A DNA stretch of 26,790 nt, from NCBI GenBank assembly GCA_003645115.1, contig QNEG01000002.1:1-26790 (forward strand), in the 5' to 3' direction. Under the pieces are notes generated by a model. It made no database searches and was not told the DNA's origin. It saw only the letters and a list, made by a program, of their open reading frames with translations. This stretch comes from a bacterium (GTDB lineage Bacteria > UBP14 > UBA6098 > B30-G16). Shown piece by piece: positions 18,930 to 26,530 of the stretch. How positions within the stretch are numbered: position 1 is the first letter of the stretch; each line of letters opens with the position of its first letter. The translations under genes and the position numbers were made by a program.

Positions 18930-21317
18930 ATGCAATTCTTGCGAAATATATATGTTCTCTTAATAATCGTCTCGATTTGGTGTATAGCTGGTGCGTTCGA
19001 TTCGACTGAAAATCTGTGGTTGGAAATTGTCCCGGACGATTCACGCCAGATAGCACAATGGGCTAATCACCAACGAGAAATCGGCAATATAAATAATGCT
19101 ATCGGATTATATCGAAATCTGCTACAGTCCGACGATGAGGAAATAAGAAATTGGTCAGCATTATGGCTGGGGATTCTGGATACTTCTTTTAAGGATATTA
19201 CACTGGAACCGAATTCTGATTGGGGAAAATTCTTTTCTGCATTTAAAATCCGACAACGACAGCCAGAAAAGGCAATATCTTTGTTGTCCGAAATCAAAAA
19301 TTCATCCTCCCAGGATATAGCGGTTTTATTCTCTCTATACTGGATGGGTATTATATATCATAATATGGGGGAAATCGATTCCGCATTTTCTGTGTGGAGT
19401 TATGCTCTAAATAAATATACCAACAATTTTCTGACAGGAGAAATATATTATAGAATGGGGCATTCGCGATTTATATCGGGAAATTATGTAGGTGCCATAA
19501 ACTTTTTTAGAAATGCGATGCAATTTTATGAAAATAGCTTATGGAAAAGAAGACAATGGTGGATAGATGAAGCATATTATCTGTTGACTATTTCATATTT
19601 ACGGCAGAATAATTTAGATTCTGCCAGAGTATTATATGAAGCACTCCGTTCTCGTTTCGAGGATAATGAATATTTACAATCACTCTCCATTTTGCTTTCG
19701 GTGTATGGAGAACAAGCAGATACCGTGGATATGGAAATGGTTCCGGCTTCATTTCGAGCAGATTTATTTATGCGAGCTGGTTGGTCAGCTATGGCGAGAA
19801 AAGAATATCGACAGGGACTTCATAGCTTCATTCGAGCTTATTATGCGGATTCTTCCTGTGATGCCATCATATTCGCAGCAGAATGCGCATATTTGCTGAA
19901 AGAATATAGTCGAGCAGACTCTTTATACAAGCAAGTTAATTGCCCGGAAATTAAAAAATACGGATTATGGGGACAGGCTTGGTCGCAATTGCGATTGAAA
20001 AAATACCATAACGCTCGAAACCTATGGAATACACTGACCGAAGACACATTATTCTATGACCCGGCGACTTTTGCAATCGCTAAAAGCTATTATCTGGAAC
20101 AGAAACTCGATTCTGCTCAAGTGAAATTGACCAAATATGTCCAGAATTTCACCGATTATCATCAAGAAGCGCTATTTTTACTATATTGTTCATTGATGGA
20201 AAATGGTGATACTGCTCGAGCCATAGAAATTGCCGAGGATTATCTGAAACAGTATCCCGATAGCAAACGCAGTAAAATTGTGGCATTGGGTTCGGCAAAA
20301 GCTATGTTCGAACGAGGAAGTTATAGTGCGATTTTATACTGGGCAGATAATCTTGTGGAATTATTGGAATCATCCATTGCCGATTCACTGGTGCTATTGG
20401 CTGAACGAGCTAAATATAGATTGGGCGAATATAAAGACCCATTGGAAATCTTGAGTGGATTTATAGATAGAAGACCGCACAGTCCGCTGGCGCCTCGACT
20501 GGCAATAGATATGGGAAAGCAATTCGAGAATGCACATAAATGGCAGGATGCAATATATGTTTATACTCGAGCCAGGAATTTGACACTGCCTGGTGATACT
20601 GCATGGTGTGAATCGATGCTGGGAATTTTGCGCTCGGCGATTAGTATGGACGATACCGCCACTGTCAATGCCACCGTGAACGCTTTAACAAAAGATGGCG
20701 AAATGCCATGGAAAGGGCTGGGAAAAATTATATATGCAAAATGGTTGTGGAAAAATTATGGAAACTCTCAACGAGCTATTTCTCTTTACAATGATGTCCT
20801 GAATATGCGCGAGGTTGGAGCATTGGCAGATTCCGCTATATTGGGATTAGCGAATATTTATATTTCCGCACAGATGTTCCCCGAGGCTAAAAATATATTG
20901 CTTGGTAGATGGCAAGAAATTCCCAAGGATAGTTCATTGGCTATGCGATATAGCTCTGTGTTGATTCGCTCAATCTGGGAGTTCGGTGAACCAGATTCTG
21001 CGGTGGAATTAGCATTGAATTTCGTCGATAGCTCTGCTTATCCCTGCGATGTCCTTTTCGATGTGGGAAAAATTACACTATCACAATCTCGCCCGGAACT
21101 TTCAGGGAAAATTGTAGATAAGATGAATGAGCATAATTGCTCTAATTTGCCGGGTTCATTTCTATTGGGAATGGGCGATGCTATGATTCAATTAGAACGA
21201 ATTCCCGAGGCTTGTAGTCTGTTCGCAATAGTGCTGGAAACTCACCCACACGACTCGCTCGGAGAAGTCGCAAAAAAAAGATTGAAAATATTCTCCACTT
21301 CACAGGACACTCCATAA
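18930..21317 (+). CDS. Exported TPR-repeat protein
   Basis: 795 residues from ATG at 18930, which lies 4 bases after the upstream stop. A TTG at 18903 would add nine residues but overlaps the preceding gene, and only the ATG puts the signal peptide at the very N-terminus. Residues 1-22 form a signal peptide (MQFLRNIY, then a hydrophobic run, AGA before Phe). The rest is helical and made of many degenerate tetratricopeptide repeats. Clear units include the stretch with IGLYRNLL, YYRMGHSRFISGNYVGAI, AYYLLTISYLRQNNLDSA, AIEIAEDYLKQYPDSKR, the stretch around KWQDAIYVYTRA, and SLFAIVLETHPHD near the end. It is probably a periplasmic or outer-membrane-associated scaffold. Long exported TPR proteins often sit in envelope or surface-assembly loci. 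No catalytic motif is seen. No convincing Shine-Dalgarno sequence precedes the ATG, which fits translational coupling to the barrel gene. Confidence 0.75.
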   Translation: MQFLRNIYVLLIIVSIWCIAGAFDSTENLWLEIVPDDSRQIAQWANHQREIGNINNAIGLYRNLLQSDDEEIRNWSALWLGILDTSFKDITLEPNSDWGKFFSAFKIRQRQPEKAISLLSEIKNSSSQDIAVLFSLYWMGIIYHNMGEIDSAFSVWSYALNKYTNNFLTGEIYYRMGHSRFISGNYVGAINFFRNAMQFYENSLWKRRQWWIDEAYYLLTISYLRQNNLDSARVLYEALRSRFEDNEYLQSLSILLSVYGEQADTVDMEMVPASFRADLFMRAGWSAMARKEYRQGLHSFIRAYYADSSCDAIIFAAECAYLLKEYSRADSLYKQVNCPEIKKYGLWGQAWSQLRLKKYHNARNLWNTLTEDTLFYDPATFAIAKSYYLEQKLDSAQVKLTKYVQNFTDYHQEALFLLYCSLMENGDTARAIEIAEDYLKQYPDSKRSKIVALGSAKAMFERGSYSAILYWADNLVELLESSIADSLVLLAERAKYRLGEYKDPLEILSGFIDRRPHSPLAPRLAIDMGKQFENAHKWQDAIYVYTRARNLTLPGDTAWCESMLGILRSAISMDDTATVNATVNALTKDGEMPWKGLGKIIYAKWLWKNYGNSQRAISLYNDVLNMREVGALADSAILGLANIYISAQMFPEAKNILLGRWQEIPKDSSLAMRYSSVLIRSIWEFGEPDSAVELALNFVDSSAYPCDVLFDVGKITLSQSRPELSGKIVDKMNEHNCSNLPGSFLLGMGDAMIQLERIPEACSLFAIVLETHPHDSLGEVAKKRLKIFSTSQDTP

Positions 21318-21339
21318 GCTAAAATTATGTATGATTTCC

Positions 21340-21364
21340 GTCAATCTTTTTTAAAAGAATTGAC
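21340..21364. promoter_or_regulatory. Interrupted palindrome upstream of the kinase gene
   Basis: GTCAAT (21340-21345) pairs with ATTGAC (21359-21364), and the interior CTTTT/AAAAG extends the stem with one bulged A at 21358. The loop is very short. No T-run follows on either strand, so it is not a canonical terminator. Its right arm overlaps a promoter-like TTGACA, so it could be an operator or, alternatively, the 3' end of the upstream transcript. Confidence 0.4.
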
Positions 21365-21387
21365 ATCTCGCAAACATAAACTATCTT
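21360..21387 (+). promoter_or_regulatory. Candidate sigma70-like promoter for the kinase gene
   Basis: A perfect TTGACA (21360-21365) is followed after 16 bases by TATCTT (21382-21387, four of six consensus matches). It would leave a leader of about 75 bases before the ATG at 21471. Promoter rules in this organism are unknown, so this is tentative. Confidence 0.35.
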
Positions 21388-21470
21388 ATATTTTGGAAAA
21401 AATGTATTTTCCATTATATTTAATCGATGTTAGTTGAAAACATATCAATTAATTTGGGGAACATTAGATA

Positions 21471-24005
21471 ATGAAAAAAGTCCTCGGCAATTTTGAGCTA
21501 ATAAAAAAGATAGCCTCGGGCGGAATGGGAACGGTGTATTATGCTATTCAGCTATCATTGAGGCGACCGGTTGCGGTAAAGGAATTACATCCACAACTGG
21601 CTAATGACCCCAAATATATCACACGATTCGAACGCGAAGCTGTGGTATTGGGCGCAATGTCAAATGAAAATATTGTAGGAGTTATAGAATTTGGCAGAGA
21701 AGAAGATGTATATTACATCGTGATGGAATATGTGGATGGAGTATCACTGGCAAAATTGACCAATTCGGTGGGAAGACTTCCAGACAATGTGGCATTGACC
21801 ATAATTGAAAATGCTGCTCGAGGATTGGCTTACGCTCACAATAAGGGTATCATACACAGAGACATCAATCCATCCAATATAATGCTTTCTCGTGAGGGAG
21901 TAGTAAAAATAACCGATTTTGGTTTATGCCGACCATATTATGAAGAACGCGCCGATATTACTCTATCCGGTGCCCTTATGGGAACACCACAATATATGTC
22001 TCCCGAGCAGGCTAAAGGAATAAATCTCGACCAGCGCTCCGATATTTTCTCACTGGGACTGGTATTATATGAATTGATAGCCGGAAAATCACCATTTACT
22101 GGAACTATAACAGAAATTATCAATTCGCTTACTCAACGGTCGCAAATCTCGATGAAGGCTATTCCACGAGACACCGATAAACGAATAATAGAAATTTTAC
22201 GCAAATGTTTAGAAAAGGATAGGGAATCTCGATATAAGAATGTAAGTGAATTGCTGGCAGACATCAGGAAATTGCGACGAGAAGAACCCAAATTCAATAG
22301 TCTATTCAGTCTGGATGAATTTATCACGGAATCAGAAATACTTCCACCGATAGAGGAAATGGATGTGGTGGAAAAAATCACCACTATGGAACCCGCCACT
22401 ATTACCACGCCAATCAGGACAGAAGTCTCATACACACAGACCGATAGACGAAGATATTTCCGTTATACAGGTGTGCTGGAGGATTTGGATATCAGCCATT
22501 TTATAGTTAGATATAGCAAATTCTATATCCCTTTCCCCGAATACGAACAATTGTTGAATTCGATTAGGGATGGCGATAATATGCTGGTGATAGGTCGTCC
22601 CGGCAGTGGAAAGACTCGAGCAGTATTCCAGGCGCTGGAGGAATTGAAAGAGGAATATCCCGATTGGCAGGTTATAATTCCTCGACCAGAACCAATCGAG
22701 GAGCCCGAGCAGGCAGCACAAATAGTCAATGCAAACACCTGTATATTCGTGTGGGACGATATAGACCAATATATTTCATTCTGGGAACCAAATGAAATAT
22801 TCTCTGCAATCTCGGATAGAACAAAAAATTTGATAATACTGGGCACTATTCGAGCCGGACACGAATATAAATTAGTGGAGATTCAAAAAACCGATTGGCT
22901 TTATATTTTCGACGAGCAAATAAGACTATCCGATTTGAGTGATGACAAGGCATTGCAGCTTGCCGATGGCGTAGGAACTCACAATACCGCAGAATTCGAT
23001 GGCACACCGGGCTCGATAGTCCTGGATTTGAGGAAAGTTAGGGCACGATATAATAAATTGCAAAATCCACATCGAGGGATATTGCGAGCGATGAAAATTC
23101 TATCCCTGGTGGAAATACAACGCGCTAAACGAAAATTGATACAAATAATCGCAGATAAATTTTTCCGGTGCAGACTGGATAGAGCCACACTGTCCGATGC
23201 TATACATTATCTAATAGAAAATACTTTTATAAAACGCGATGGCGATGGTTATAGATTTTATCATAATGTATATTCACAGAAGGTGGTGACCGACTACAAC
23301 GAGGTGGATATCACCGAGGATATACAGGAATTGACAGATATTATCCGAGATTTCGGTGACCCCTATTATATCGTCAATTTATCTCGATACTTCTGGTTGA
23401 GATATGAGTATGAGACCTCTCTGGAATTGTGCAATTTCGTAATCGATTTCAAACCCGATCACGCCGAGGCATATCAGAGTCGTGGAGCTGTCAAGGGCAG
23501 TTTGCGAGATTATCGCGGAGCTATCCAGGATTACACAAAGGCAATAGAATTGAAACCCGATATGGCTCAAGCATATAATAACCGTGGCGTAGTGAAAAGA
23601 AGAATGGGAGATTTAAAAGGTGCTATCCAAGATTACGATAAATGTATCCAATTGAATCCCGATTTTTCACTCGCATATAACAATCGAGGTTATGCATACT
23701 TCCTTTTAGGTGATTATGACGCAGCACAGGAGAATTATTTATCTGCTGTTCGAAGGAAATCTACATATGCATCGTTGCCACACATAAATCTTGCCATATT
23801 AGCGCTATACGAGGGCAGATTCACAGATGCCTGGAAACAACTTCAAACCGCTGTGAATATCGAGGAAAGAATAAAGAGCGCAATAGCCAGCGACCAGGAT
23901 TTAATCGAGTGGATAAATAAACATCCCAATGAGGCGAATGAGGTTATAAAACAAATAAATAAGATTATCGCACCGGAAAAAATCGCTGTGGTCGAGGATA
24001 TATAA
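21471..24005 (+). CDS. Ser/Thr protein kinase fused to STAND-type ATPase and TPRs
   Basis: 844 residues, no signal peptide or membrane segment, so probably cytosolic. Residues 8-270 are a Hanks-type kinase domain: SGGMGTVY glycine loop (16-23), Lys37 (AVKE), alpha-C Glu in FEREA (about 55), HRD (129-131), DFG (149-151), GTPQYMSPE (171-179) and DIFSLG (191-196). The catalytic loop reads HRDINPSN, with Asn133 in place of the Lys usual in Ser/Thr kinases. Residues about 340-500 are a P-loop ATPase of STAND type: GRPGSGKT (375-382), FVWDDID Walker B (426-432) and a TIR sensor-like triplet near 459-461. Residues about 550-605 look like a winged helix. Residues about 630-800 are TPRs with AYNNRG motifs. 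Such fusions usually couple ligand sensing through the TPR/STAND part to phosphorylation. A weak GGGGA lies about 14 bases upstream of the ATG. Substrate and signal are unknown. Confidence 0.88.
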   Translation: MKKVLGNFELIKKIASGGMGTVYYAIQLSLRRPVAVKELHPQLANDPKYITRFEREAVVLGAMSNENIVGVIEFGREEDVYYIVMEYVDGVSLAKLTNSVGRLPDNVALTIIENAARGLAYAHNKGIIHRDINPSNIMLSREGVVKITDFGLCRPYYEERADITLSGALMGTPQYMSPEQAKGINLDQRSDIFSLGLVLYELIAGKSPFTGTITEIINSLTQRSQISMKAIPRDTDKRIIEILRKCLEKDRESRYKNVSELLADIRKLRREEPKFNSLFSLDEFITESEILPPIEEMDVVEKITTMEPATITTPIRTEVSYTQTDRRRYFRYTGVLEDLDISHFIVRYSKFYIPFPEYEQLLNSIRDGDNMLVIGRPGSGKTRAVFQALEELKEEYPDWQVIIPRPEPIEEPEQAAQIVNANTCIFVWDDIDQYISFWEPNEIFSAISDRTKNLIILGTIRAGHEYKLVEIQKTDWLYIFDEQIRLSDLSDDKALQLADGVGTHNTAEFDGTPGSIVLDLRKVRARYNKLQNPHRGILRAMKILSLVEIQRAKRKLIQIIADKFFRCRLDRATLSDAIHYLIENTFIKRDGDGYRFYHNVYSQKVVTDYNEVDITEDIQELTDIIRDFGDPYYIVNLSRYFWLRYEYETSLELCNFVIDFKPDHAEAYQSRGAVKGSLRDYRGAIQDYTKAIELKPDMAQAYNNRGVVKRRMGDLKGAIQDYDKCIQLNPDFSLAYNNRGYAYFLLGDYDAAQENYLSAVRRKSTYASLPHINLAILALYEGRFTDAWKQLQTAVNIEERIKSAIASDQDLIEWINKHPNEANEVIKQINKIIAPEKIAVVEDI

Positions 24006-24033
24006 AAATATTTGAAAACTACTCACAATGTCA

Positions 24034-24049
24034 TTGGGAGCATTCCCGA
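24034..24049. terminator. Candidate hairpin downstream of the kinase gene
   Basis: TTGGGA (24034-24039), loop GCAT, TCCCGA (24044-24049). The stem has six pairs including one G-T wobble and starts 28 bases after the kinase stop. No T-run follows, so it is at best a weak terminator or a transcript-end stabiliser. Confidence 0.3.
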
Positions 24050-24180
24050 CTGGTCAGAATTTAACAAACAAACCTGAACCACAAATTAGCACGGATAGAT
24101 ACAGACGAAAAAATTACTATTCGTGGGGACGACTCTTGTGGTCATCTACATTTTTTCATCCCCACTGACATTTTCTAAAT

Positions 24181-24203
24181 CTCGTCCCGAGTTGTCGGGA
24201 GAG
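24181..24203. repeat. GC-rich inverted repeat (hairpin) between convergent genes
   Basis: CTC-G-TCCCGA (24181-24190), loop GTTG, TCGGGA-GAG (24195-24203). The stem has nine pairs with one bulged G. It has the look of a dispersed intergenic palindrome, and a decayed relative (CCCGACTGGTC) lies at 24045-24055. No T-run follows on either strand. Confidence 0.45.
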
Positions 24204-24295
24204 CCTGTCAATGCTTTATTTGTGCAATTATTAATAGATTGGTTCGTCCTTTCAATTTTCGCAATAAAAGTTTCGAGGCAGATTGTATAAATCAT

Positions 24296-25129
24296 TCACA
24301 TATAGTGTTCTGGTGGTTCATTCCAACCTTGTTCATCGGCTTGTTGGCGAAGTCGCGCAAAATGTGTGCGCTGTTTTATAAATTTTACCATCCCAAACAC
24401 CAGCAGAAAAATAACTATTAATGTCCATAGGAACCTGGAATCTCCCAATATCACGAAAGGCAAATATTTTCTGCCCAGATGTTTTTCCCATTCTCGATAG
24501 AACTGGTATATATTCATTCGCACAGCGGTCTGAAAGCCTTTTTCAAATTCGCCATAATGTGCGATTGAATCGCATATCGAACCTATAGGTGAATATTCGG
24601 CGAGAAACAATATTGCATCGTGCGATTCGGCATAAGCTAATTCCGCATCCGCAGAATTGAAAGTATATACCTGTTCCAGTGCAGAAAGAGAAATAACTTT
24701 TCTCCACAGCACTGCCCAGGCAATCTGCGCCTGCTGTGATATTTCGAATCCGCCGGCTAAATAATTTGCTATTCCCTCATCGAACCAGCGTGGTATGGGG
24801 ATACCCCGTAATTTCCTGTGCAATGCTATGTGAGTTAGTTCGTGGTGTAGGATTTTGTGTATTTTCTCGGCATCGCCACTTTCAGTTATCAATATTCTAT
24901 TTTTCTCTGGAATAGCTACACCGACTCCCCATTCGGGTATATGATGTGATGTCTGACGATTTAACTCCTCATAATTTTTTACTACATTTATTTCCACAAA
25001 ATCCAAACAGTGGGAATTCATATTCAAAATTGCGCAAATCTTCGCCTTATCCACTACTACTCCTCGGATGGTCTCGCCGAACAGAAAAGATGAAAATATC
25101 AGTATTATGGTGATTATGATTTTACGCAT
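24296..25129 (-). CDS. Membrane-anchored MA-like (gluzincin) metallopeptidase
   Basis: 277 residues, read from ATG at 25129. The frame stays open to an ATG at 25198, but only the 25129 start puts the signal-like segment (MRKIIITIILIFSSFLFG) at the N-terminus. It also leaves a normal 31-base gap after the upstream gene. The catalytic motif is HELTH (residues 96-100: His96, Glu97, His100), with the third zinc ligand probably Glu118 in WFDEGIANYLAG. This is the pattern of the peptidase MA-like family. A second hydrophobic segment (about 234-250, FLWTLIVIFLLVFGMVKF) is followed by a basic, Gln-rich tail. The predicted topology is therefore an exported catalytic domain held in the inner membrane by its C-terminus. 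All visible catalytic residues are intact, so it is probably active. The substrate is unknown. It is probably co-transcribed with the release-factor-like gene upstream. Confidence 0.8.
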   Translation of the reverse strand: MRKIIITIILIFSSFLFGETIRGVVVDKAKICAILNMNSHCLDFVEINVVKNYEELNRQTSHHIPEWGVGVAIPEKNRILITESGDAEKIHKILHHELTHIALHRKLRGIPIPRWFDEGIANYLAGGFEISQQAQIAWAVLWRKVISLSALEQVYTFNSADAELAYAESHDAILFLAEYSPIGSICDSIAHYGEFEKGFQTAVRMNIYQFYREWEKHLGRKYLPFVILGDSRFLWTLIVIFLLVFGMVKFIKQRTHFARLRQQADEQGWNEPPEHYM

Positions 25130-25160
25130 TATAAATTGGCAGCGATTGTGTGTTAATGTT

Positions 25161-26195
25161 TCAATCCGATTTGTATCGTAATATTGCACCCACGCCATCG
25201 AATTTATTCAGTATTTCATTATCGGGCGGAACAAATTCCACATATGTCGAAGTAGCCTCCGCAATACTGGTCAATTCCTCGGAAATAGTCGGTTTCAGTT
25301 TACTATCCAGAATCAATGTATCCACCTGTCCGAACTGGAGAGCGCGCTTGGTATCCTCTATGCCGGCGATTGCCAGACCGTGCCGTCTCAATTCGCCTAT
25401 GAATGTTTTTAGAATATCCTTTTCCTGCTGTCGTTCTACTTGCCGGAATAATGGCGAGACTTTTTTTATAAATTCATTATCGGTAGCATCTAAATCCCAT
25501 CGAATTCTGTCGATAATATTGTTTCGTGCTTGCGAGGACAATTCTTCCTCGATTGCGGTTAGAATTTCTTTTCTCCCAGCCAATAGTATTCTTCGGATAT
25601 TTTCTTTAACGAATATTTTATCCGCTTGTGATGCTATTTCCTTTGCAAAATGTTTTACTTGCTTATCTCTCCGCCGTTGATAGCGCATCTGAGACCATCC
25701 ACCCACTTTGCTCAAATGATGCACTTTCGCATCGATATCGTCCACATTTTCCAGAACCTCTCCAGCGAGTATAATTATTCTTCCGCCGGATGCATCAGCC
25801 ATTATCACTCCCACCGGTTCATATTCATCCAATTCCATCGCCAGTGGCAGTATAATCGCCTCGTTGTCCATAGCAAAAAAGCTATGTCTTGGTGGGATAG
25901 TAAGTTCAACTCCCTGATAGTAATCCGCTCCGATATCTATAAAGAATGCCAATCCCGGTCCAGAATAATTTTTTTCCCTCTTTTTTTGGATATAGTCCTC
26001 AAATAGTGAAATGGAAACATCGAAATATTCTGTTTCTTCGGGAGTAAGAAGTGGCATTATTCTGTCGGTTTCCCGCTGAATTATTTCTTGCACATTATCC
26101 CAATTGCCAGTGGTTTCTATATATGCAGAGAACACCGTGCGTTCGGTCTGGGCAAGTTTTGCAAGTCGATTCAATAATTCTTGCGATACTCTCAT
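25161..26195 (-). CDS. Bacterial eRF1/Vms1-like release factor homologue (baeRF-type)
   Basis: 344 residues. The start is the ATG at 26195 because a strong GGAGGT lies at 26200-26205 on this strand, four bases before it. Upstream in-frame ATGs at 26219, 26207 and 26198 are too early or too close to it. Residues 80-160 form an alpha/beta domain with DYYQGVEL and GVIMADASGGRI. The key motif GGWSQMRYQRR is at 165-175, with Gly165, Gly166 and Gln169, matching the conserved GGxxQ-type loop in bacterial archaeo-eukaryotic release-factor families and related to the GGQ/GSQ loops of eRF1 and Vms1. The C-terminal part (about 255-342) ends in FDGVGAILRY, as in the third domain of eRF1/pelota. Known relatives are proposed to release peptides from tRNA, often during ribosome rescue. 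The decoding N-terminal domain of eRF1 is absent or replaced. The protein is complete and cytosolic, and its gene lies 31 bases before the peptidase gene. Confidence 0.82.
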   Translation of the reverse strand: MRVSQELLNRLAKLAQTERTVFSAYIETTGNWDNVQEIIQRETDRIMPLLTPEETEYFDVSISLFEDYIQKKREKNYSGPGLAFFIDIGADYYQGVELTIPPRHSFFAMDNEAIILPLAMELDEYEPVGVIMADASGGRIIILAGEVLENVDDIDAKVHHLSKVGGWSQMRYQRRRDKQVKHFAKEIASQADKIFVKENIRRILLAGRKEILTAIEEELSSQARNNIIDRIRWDLDATDNEFIKKVSPLFRQVERQQEKDILKTFIGELRRHGLAIAGIEDTKRALQFGQVDTLILDSKLKPTISEELTSIAEATSTYVEFVPPDNEILNKFDGVGAILRYKSD

Positions 26196-26219
26196 CATTA
26201 CCTCCATTGGTTTAACCAC

Positions 26220-26247
26220 AATATAATAGAATTTAATTGAAATTCAA
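26220..26247 (-). promoter_or_regulatory. Candidate promoter for the release-factor/peptidase pair
   Basis: On the minus strand TTGAAT (26247-26242) is followed after 16 bases by TATATT (26225-26220). It lies 25 bases ahead of the ATG at 26195, leaving room for a short leader that holds the GGAGGT ribosome-binding site. The surrounding AT-rich stretch also offers TATTAT as an alternative -10 box. Confidence 0.35.
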
Positions 26248-26265
26248 CGAATTTAGTGGGGGTTG

Positions 26266-26285
26266 ATTTCGCAATCGAGCGAAAT
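26266..26285. repeat. Short perfect inverted repeat
   Basis: ATTTCGC (26266-26272) and GCGAAAT (26279-26285) form a perfect seven-pair stem around AATCGA. It lies between the end of the small cysteine-rich frame and the promoter-like boxes of the release-factor gene. It could be a weak terminator or a regulator site. No T-run follows on the minus strand. Confidence 0.35.
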
Positions 26286-26328
26286 AGAAAACAATGCAAA
26301 CATTTTAATCTCACACCAATTTCGCTTT

Positions 26329-26499
26329 TTATCTGTAGGTATCTTCGGTTTCTATTTTCCGTTCGATAAATCGAACTACACCGAATCCCCCGAACAAATG
26401 CGGTGCATTCAGCAAAGAAATCGGCATAGAGGGTTTGCAAAAGTCACAGTTTAAACAATTATAAAATCCACACCGGGAACAAAACCAGTCCATTTTCAT
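26329..26499 (-). CDS. Small cysteine-rich, zinc-ribbon-like protein (putative)
   Basis: A 56-codon open frame. ATG at 26499 is the first ATG, with GTG at 26505 and ATG at 26493 as alternatives and a stop codon immediately before the GTG. The N-terminus has Cys at residues 7, 10, 15, 18 and 21 (FCSRCGFYNCLNCDFCKP). This gives CxxC, CxxC and CxxC spacings as in small zinc-binding modules. A Gly-rich piece (LFGGFG) and a charged tail (RFIERKIETEDTYR) follow. The cysteine spacing is unlikely in random AT-rich sequence, which is the main reason to call it. Against it: no clear ribosome-binding site, short length and no recognised family. It lies 133 bases upstream of the release-factor-like gene on the same strand, so it could belong to that transcript or be a relic of a longer gene. 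A longer frame of 80 codons overlaps it in another frame (26198-26440) and looks less convincing. Confidence 0.42.
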   Translation of the reverse strand: MKMDWFCSRCGFYNCLNCDFCKPSMPISLLNAPHLFGGFGVVRFIERKIETEDTYR

Positions 26500-26530
26500 T
26501 CTCACTTATTGCTATTTGTATTAATCATCA

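Larger units (their letters stand above)
24006..24295. other. Convergent intergenic interval with several small hairpins
   Basis: 290 bases lie between the 3' ends of two convergent genes, and no plausible coding frame was seen. Three inverted repeats are visible: 24034-24049 (TTGGGA/TCCCGA around GCAT), 24123-24165 (GTGGGGA/TCCCCAC, long loop) and 24181-24203. Between the first two lies AACCACAAATTAGCACGGAT (starting near 24077) followed by related ACGGATAGATACAGACG text. This resembles degenerate dispersed intergenic repeats I have seen in unrelated bacterial genomes. The interval probably holds the transcription ends of both genes. Confidence 0.5.

Noticed and set aside
21471..24005. Anti-phage defence system based on the STAND kinase
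   Set aside because: The neighbours are envelope-type and release-factor-type genes. No nuclease, protease effector or other defence gene adjoins it, so the claim is not supported.
24006..24295. Small RNA or tRNA gene suggested by the hairpins
   Set aside because: There is no cloverleaf, CCA end or continuous structured region. The stems are isolated and fit intergenic palindromes better.
25150..25680. 176-codon open frame on the + strand
   Set aside because: It is antisense to the release-factor-like gene, which has clear conserved motifs and a strong ribosome-binding site. The translation here is low-complexity Ser/Arg-rich.
26198..26440. 80-codon minus-strand frame and the 63-codon plus-strand frame at 26263-26454
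   Set aside because: Neither shows a recognisable motif or start context. The overlapping cysteine-rich frame is the better candidate in this interval.
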